Positions 31,963-35,170 of a stretch of 35,170 nt of DNA are shown here, piece by piece (position 1 is the first letter of the stretch; each line of letters begins with the position of its first letter). The translations under genes and the position numbers were made by a program. The DNA comes from an uncultured Bacillota bacterium (GTDB lineage Bacteria; Bacillota; Clostridia; Oscillospirales; Oscillospiraceae): positions 1 to 35,170 of the forward strand of contig CANDKT010000011.1 of assembly GCA_947385365.1 (NCBI GenBank), written 5' to 3'. The notes under the pieces are model-generated. The model was not told the DNA's origin. It ran no database searches and saw only the letters and a list, made by a program, of their open reading frames with translations.

Positions 31963-31982
31963 TTTTTGGGAGGTTCCGCATC

Positions 31983-33146
31983 ATGCCGATTCAACTGCCT
32001 TCCGTCGGAGTCGCGCTGGCCGCGCTGCTGGTCTCCGCGCTGGTGGCCCTGATCTCCACCCCCGTCGTCCGTTCCTTAGCCTTCCGCATCGGCGCCGTCG
32101 ACGTCCCCAAAGATAACCGCCGTATGCACGATCACCCCATCCCACGTATGGGCGGACTGGCCATCTTTTTCGGCTTCATCCTCAGCGTCCTGGTCTTTTT
32201 GCCCCTCACCTCCGCCCTGCGCGGTATGCTCCTGGGCAGCGTCATCATCGTGATCCTTGGCATCGCCGACGACATCTTCGCCCTGCCCGCTATGCCCAAA
32301 TTTATCGTACAGATCATCTCCGCGCTCGTCGCCGTCCTCAGCGGCAACCGCATCGACTTCCTGTCCAACCCCAACATCTTCAGCAAAGAACCCTTCTGGG
32401 AATTGGGCTGGCTGTCCATCCCTATTACGGTGCTTTGGATCGTCGGCATCACCAACGCCGTCAACCTGATCGACGGCCTGGACGGGTTAGCCTGCGGCGT
32501 GTCCACCATCAGCTCCATGACTCTGCTGGTCATCGCCCTGATCGTCTCGGAACCGGACGTCGCCATCCTCATGGCCGCGCTGGCGGGCGGCTGTATCGGC
32601 TTCCTGCCCTACAACCTCAACCCCGCCAAAATTTTCATGGGCGACACCGGAGCCACCTTTTTAGGGTTCATCCTGGCCACAGTGTCCATTCAAGGGCTGT
32701 TCAAGTTTTACGCGATCATTTCCTTCGCGGTACCGTTCCTCATGCTGGGCCTGCCTATCTTCGACACCTGCTTCGCGATTCTCCGCCGGGTCGCGCGGGG
32801 ACAATCCCCTATGTCGCCTGACCGGGGCCACATCCATCACCGCCTGATTGACATGGGGTTCTCCCAAAAGCAAGCGGTAGCGGTGCTGTATATCATCAGC
32901 GCGATCTTAGGCTTGTCGGCGGTGGTGCTGACGACCATCGGAGTGGTACGCGCGATGTTGTTCCTGCTTGCGCTGTGTACCGCAGGAGCAGTAGCCGGAA
33001 AGCTGTACCTGGACCACAACAGCCCCCCGTCTGCAAAACCGAGACCGTCCGAGGGAAAACGACAGCGTCCCGCGCCGCCGCCCCGCCGGACGCAGAGCGC
33101 AGACAACGACAACTTTTTCGGAGAGGAGGACCAGTCGGAAAAATGA
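31983..33146 (+). CDS. wecA: undecaprenyl-phosphate N-acetylglucosaminyl 1-phosphate transferase (WecA/TagO type)
   Basis: Membrane glycosyl-1-phosphate transferase of 387 residues that attaches GlcNAc-1-phosphate to undecaprenyl phosphate, starting wall teichoic acid or other surface polysaccharides. About ten hydrophobic helices are visible. Conserved MraY/WecA motifs: D-N-R-R-M-H-D-H-P-I-P-R-M-G-G near residue 42, N-A-V-N-L-I-D-G-L-D-G-L-A (about 157-169), M-G-D-T-G-A-T-F-L-G and the D-R-G-H-I-H-H-R-L loop. The C-terminal ~50 residues are a hydrophilic, proline- and charge-rich cytoplasmic tail not needed for the fold. The ATG at 31983 has GGGAGG upstream; the frame to 31653 overlaps trpS and is rejected. 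Confidence 0.93.
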   Translation: MPIQLPSVGVALAALLVSALVALISTPVVRSLAFRIGAVDVPKDNRRMHDHPIPRMGGLAIFFGFILSVLVFLPLTSALRGMLLGSVIIVILGIADDIFALPAMPKFIVQIISALVAVLSGNRIDFLSNPNIFSKEPFWELGWLSIPITVLWIVGITNAVNLIDGLDGLACGVSTISSMTLLVIALIVSEPDVAILMAALAGGCIGFLPYNLNPAKIFMGDTGATFLGFILATVSIQGLFKFYAIISFAVPFLMLGLPIFDTCFAILRRVARGQSPMSPDRGHIHHRLIDMGFSQKQAVAVLYIISAILGLSAVVLTTIGVVRAMLFLLALCTAGAVAGKLYLDHNSPPSAKPRPSEGKRQRPAPPPRRTQSADNDNFFGEEDQSEK

Positions 33147-34294
33147 GGCGATTCAAAGTCATGACCATCTTCGGCACCCGCCCGGAGGCGGTCAAAATGG
33201 CGCCGTTGGCGTTGGAACTGGCCCGGCGGGACGGGTTGCAGGCGTTGTGCTGCGTGACCGCACAGCATCGGGAAATGTTGGATTCCGTGCTGGAGATCTT
33301 CGGGTTACGGCCCGACTACGACCTGAACATCATGCAGCCCCGGCAGACGTTGTCCGCAATCACGTCGCGGTGCCTGACGGGGATGGACGGCGTGCTGGAG
33401 GAGGCAAAGCCGGACTTGGTACTGGTCCACGGGGACACGTCGACGACCTTCGCCGGAGCGTTGGCGGCGTTCTACCATAAGATCCCGGTGGGCCACGTGG
33501 AAGCCGGTCTGCGCACCTACGACGACTACTCCCCCTTCCCGGAGGAGATGAACCGGAAAATGGTCAGCGCGATTGCAGGTCTGCACTTCTGCCCCACACC
33601 GGCGAATCGGGACAATCTGGCGCGGGAGAACGTTCACGAGGGCGTTTTCCTGACCGGGAACACGGTCATCGACGCGCTGCGGACCACGGTCAAGGACGGG
33701 TTCCGTTTCGGGGAAACGGTACTGAACGGCTTGGACTACGGGAAGCGGAAGGTGATCTTAGTCACCTGCCACCGGCGGGAGAACTACGGGCAGCCTATGG
33801 CGAACATCATGACCGCCTTACGGCGGGTAGCGGACGCGTTCCCGGAGACGGAACTGGTTTATCCGGTCCACCTGTCGCCGGTGGTGCAGGAAGCGGCACA
33901 CAAGTACCTGGACGGACACCCGCGCATTCATCTGATCGCGCCTCTGGCGGTGGACGAGATGCACAATCTCATGGCGCGGTGTCATTTCGTAATGACCGAC
34001 TCCGGAGGGTTGCAGGAGGAAGCGCCTGCGTTAGGCAAACCGGTGCTTGTCCTGCGCCGGGAGACGGAACGTCCCGAGGCGGTCGAAGCAGGTACGGTGA
34101 GCTTAGCGGGCGTGGAGGAGGAAGCGATCTTCCAAAAAGCCGCCGGGTTGCTGACCGACGCCGGTTTGTACGAGCGGATGGCGAAAGCGGTCAATCCCTA
34201 CGGCGACGGGCAGGCTTGCCGCCGCATCGCGGACGCGGTGGAGTGGCATTTCGGCCTACGCGCCCAGCCTCCTCAGCCCTTCGCCGCTGGGTGA
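33143..34294 (+). CDS. wecB: UDP-N-acetylglucosamine 2-epimerase (non-hydrolysing)
   Basis: Cytoplasmic enzyme of 383 residues that converts UDP-GlcNAc to UDP-ManNAc, a precursor of wall teichoic acid linkage units and surface glycans. Family motifs are complete: F-G-T-R-P-E-A-V-K-M-A-P-L (residues 10-22), V-H-G-D-T, H-V-E-A-G-L-R-T, P-E-E-M-N-R and, near the C-terminus, T-D-S-G-G-L-Q-E-E-A and R-x-x-T-E-R-P-E-A-V-E-A-G-T. The start ATG overlaps the wecA stop (ATGA at 33143-33146), so the two are coupled; an internal ATG at 33161 is a second possibility. The pair with wecA points to ManNAc-containing polymer or linkage-unit synthesis. Confidence 0.93.
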   Translation: MRRFKVMTIFGTRPEAVKMAPLALELARRDGLQALCCVTAQHREMLDSVLEIFGLRPDYDLNIMQPRQTLSAITSRCLTGMDGVLEEAKPDLVLVHGDTSTTFAGALAAFYHKIPVGHVEAGLRTYDDYSPFPEEMNRKMVSAIAGLHFCPTPANRDNLARENVHEGVFLTGNTVIDALRTTVKDGFRFGETVLNGLDYGKRKVILVTCHRRENYGQPMANIMTALRRVADAFPETELVYPVHLSPVVQEAAHKYLDGHPRIHLIAPLAVDEMHNLMARCHFVMTDSGGLQEEAPALGKPVLVLRRETERPEAVEAGTVSLAGVEEEAIFQKAAGLLTDAGLYERMAKAVNPYGDGQACRRIADAVEWHFGLRAQPPQPFAAG

Positions 34295-34298
34295 GCCT

Positions 34299-35036
34299 AT
34301 GGAACCGAAAAACCGGCAGCTCATCGCCATTGCGGTGATCGTCCTTATCGTAGTCGCTTTTCTGACCAGCTTTGGCCGGAGCCTGTTCGTTTTGAACACA
34401 CCTTCCGTGATACTTCCTGGCCCCGGCGGCGGAGACAGCGCTGGAAGCGGTTCCGCCGGGAGTCAGCCCCCCGCGAACCTCTTCCAAGTCGTGGAAATCA
34501 CCCCGGAGACTGTTCAGGACGTCATTGCCAATACCTTGAGCCGTTCCACCAGCTACTATCGGGAACTGACCGTCGAAACCTTTTGGTCCGGCGGCAGCTC
34601 CTCCGCGTTCGTCCAGACCTGGGTCAACGACGGCTGGTGCCATAGCCGTCAGGCACTCCCCTCCGGCGCGGTCCGGCACGACTTGGTCGGTCCCGATACG
34701 CAATACTTCTGGTATGAGGGTTCCTCCCAATGGCAGAGCGTCCCCGCTGATAGCTTGTCCTCCGATTTGTCCCAACGCCTGCCCACTTACGAGACCGTCC
34801 TCGCCTTGGACCCCGACTCGATCACCGACGCCGGTTATGAGCTGTACGATGAACAGCCCTGTGTCTACGTCGAGACGCAGACCGAAAACCGTCTGGAACG
34901 CTTCTGGATCGACATCGACAGCGGCCTTTTGACCGCCGCCGAGTCGGAATCGGATGGTCAGCTCACCTATCGCATGACGGCCTACCCGCCTCAACCGTGC
35001 CCGGCGGACGCGACGTTTGAACCACCCGTATCTTGA
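34299..35036 (+). CDS. membrane-anchored extracytoplasmic protein of unknown function
   Basis: I do not recognise the family with confidence. The 245-residue product starts with a short cytoplasmic segment (M-E-P-K-N-R-Q), one hydrophobic helix (about residues 8-24) and a Gly/Ser/Pro-rich linker (about 40-59). The soluble domain has W-F-x-Y-E and V-Y-V-E-T-Q-T-E-N-R-L-E-R-F-W-I-D-I-D-S-G-L-L, reminiscent of LolA/RseB-like beta-sheet proteins in which a polymer or lipid is cradled. The start lies 4 bp after the wecB stop with only a weak ribosome site, indicating coupled translation with the polysaccharide genes. A role in envelope assembly is inferred from position only. Confidence 0.7.
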   Translation: MEPKNRQLIAIAVIVLIVVAFLTSFGRSLFVLNTPSVILPGPGGGDSAGSGSAGSQPPANLFQVVEITPETVQDVIANTLSRSTSYYRELTVETFWSGGSSSAFVQTWVNDGWCHSRQALPSGAVRHDLVGPDTQYFWYEGSSQWQSVPADSLSSDLSQRLPTYETVLALDPDSITDAGYELYDEQPCVYVETQTENRLERFWIDIDSGLLTAAESESDGQLTYRMTAYPPQPCPADATFEPPVS

Positions 35037-35072
35037 TCTTTGTCCACGTTCTTGGTCCCGCGGCACCGGAGT

Positions 35073-35170
35073 GGGGGGGGGGGGGGGGGGGCGGCCCCCC
35101 CCCCCCCCGCCCCCGCCCGCCCCCCCCCCCCCCCCCCCCCCGCCCCCCCCCCCCCCCCCCCCCCCCCCCC
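35073..35170. other. G/C homopolymer at the window end (probable artefact)
   Basis: Nineteen consecutive Gs (35073-35091) are followed within three bases by an almost pure C tract that continues to the last base. No coding or regulatory content. The abrupt switch from normal sequence and the mirrored G-run/C-run suggest a sequencing or assembly artefact at a contig end. Confidence 0.85.

Noticed and set aside
31653..31982. N-terminal extension of wecA into trpS
   Set aside because: The extension is arginine-rich out-of-frame trpS sequence; the start at 31983 has a good GGGAGG site and begins at the first membrane helix.

Overview
The window looks like a G+C-rich chromosome segment of an anaerobic Clostridia-type Firmicute, most likely in or near the Oscillospiraceae. 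The evidence is the class III anaerobic ribonucleotide reductase with its activase, a tRNA-Trp T-box leader, a CdaR/PucR-type regulator beside ftsEX, Gram-positive-style cell-envelope genes, and strong sigma-A-like promoters (nearly all with 17-bp spacers). Species cannot be assigned from the sequence alone. Most genes are housekeeping. The last ~100 bases are G/C homopolymer that looks like an assembly or sequencing artefact at a contig end.

Layout. (1) 1-2267, minus strand: sufC, a single sufB/sufD-like scaffold gene and a window-truncated NAD(P)H-hydrate epimerase (nnr). This resembles the minimal two-gene SUF type. (2) 2268-2553: a divergent promoter region in which an identical 12-base element lies 19-20 bp upstream of both -35 boxes, followed by an NhaC-type antiporter. 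(3) 3966-7326: a strong promoter, a T-box riboswitch with a UGG specifier, and a three-gene ABC importer, together a tryptophan-starvation-responsive uptake operon. (4) 7337-11744, minus strand: metG, an unknown 8-TM protein, a small 2-TM protein and mnmA. (5) 11885-14738: NrdR-box-regulated nrdD-nrdG. (6) 14850-22032, minus strand: an HD-domain protein, proA, a LysE-type exporter, a bacterial PARG-like ADP-ribose glycohydrolase, proB, proC and a YgiQ-type radical SAM protein. The proline genes are thus interleaved with an exporter and an ADP-ribose hydrolase. A short relic of a LysR-type regulator lies just upstream of the exporter. (7) 22192-24080: two tandem paralogous leucine-rich-repeat genes, visibly more A+T-rich than their neighbours. 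(8) 24143-29353: DegV protein, RsuA-type pseudouridine synthase, CdaR-like regulator, ftsE, ftsX and a 33-residue membrane peptide. (9) 29570-30805: EnvC-like M23 murein hydrolase activator. (10) 30964-35036: trpS, wecA/tagO-type transferase, wecB epimerase and an unknown membrane-anchored extracytoplasmic protein.

A dispersed intergenic repeat family, made of G/C-rich and A/T-rich palindromic modules, occurs at four places (about 10257, 19253, 25165 and 29397) and in both orientations. The features most worth a second look are this repeat family, the shared 12-base element between sufC and nhaC, the LRR gene pair, the LysR relic beside the exporter, and the tiny membrane peptide gene between ftsX and the murein hydrolase.
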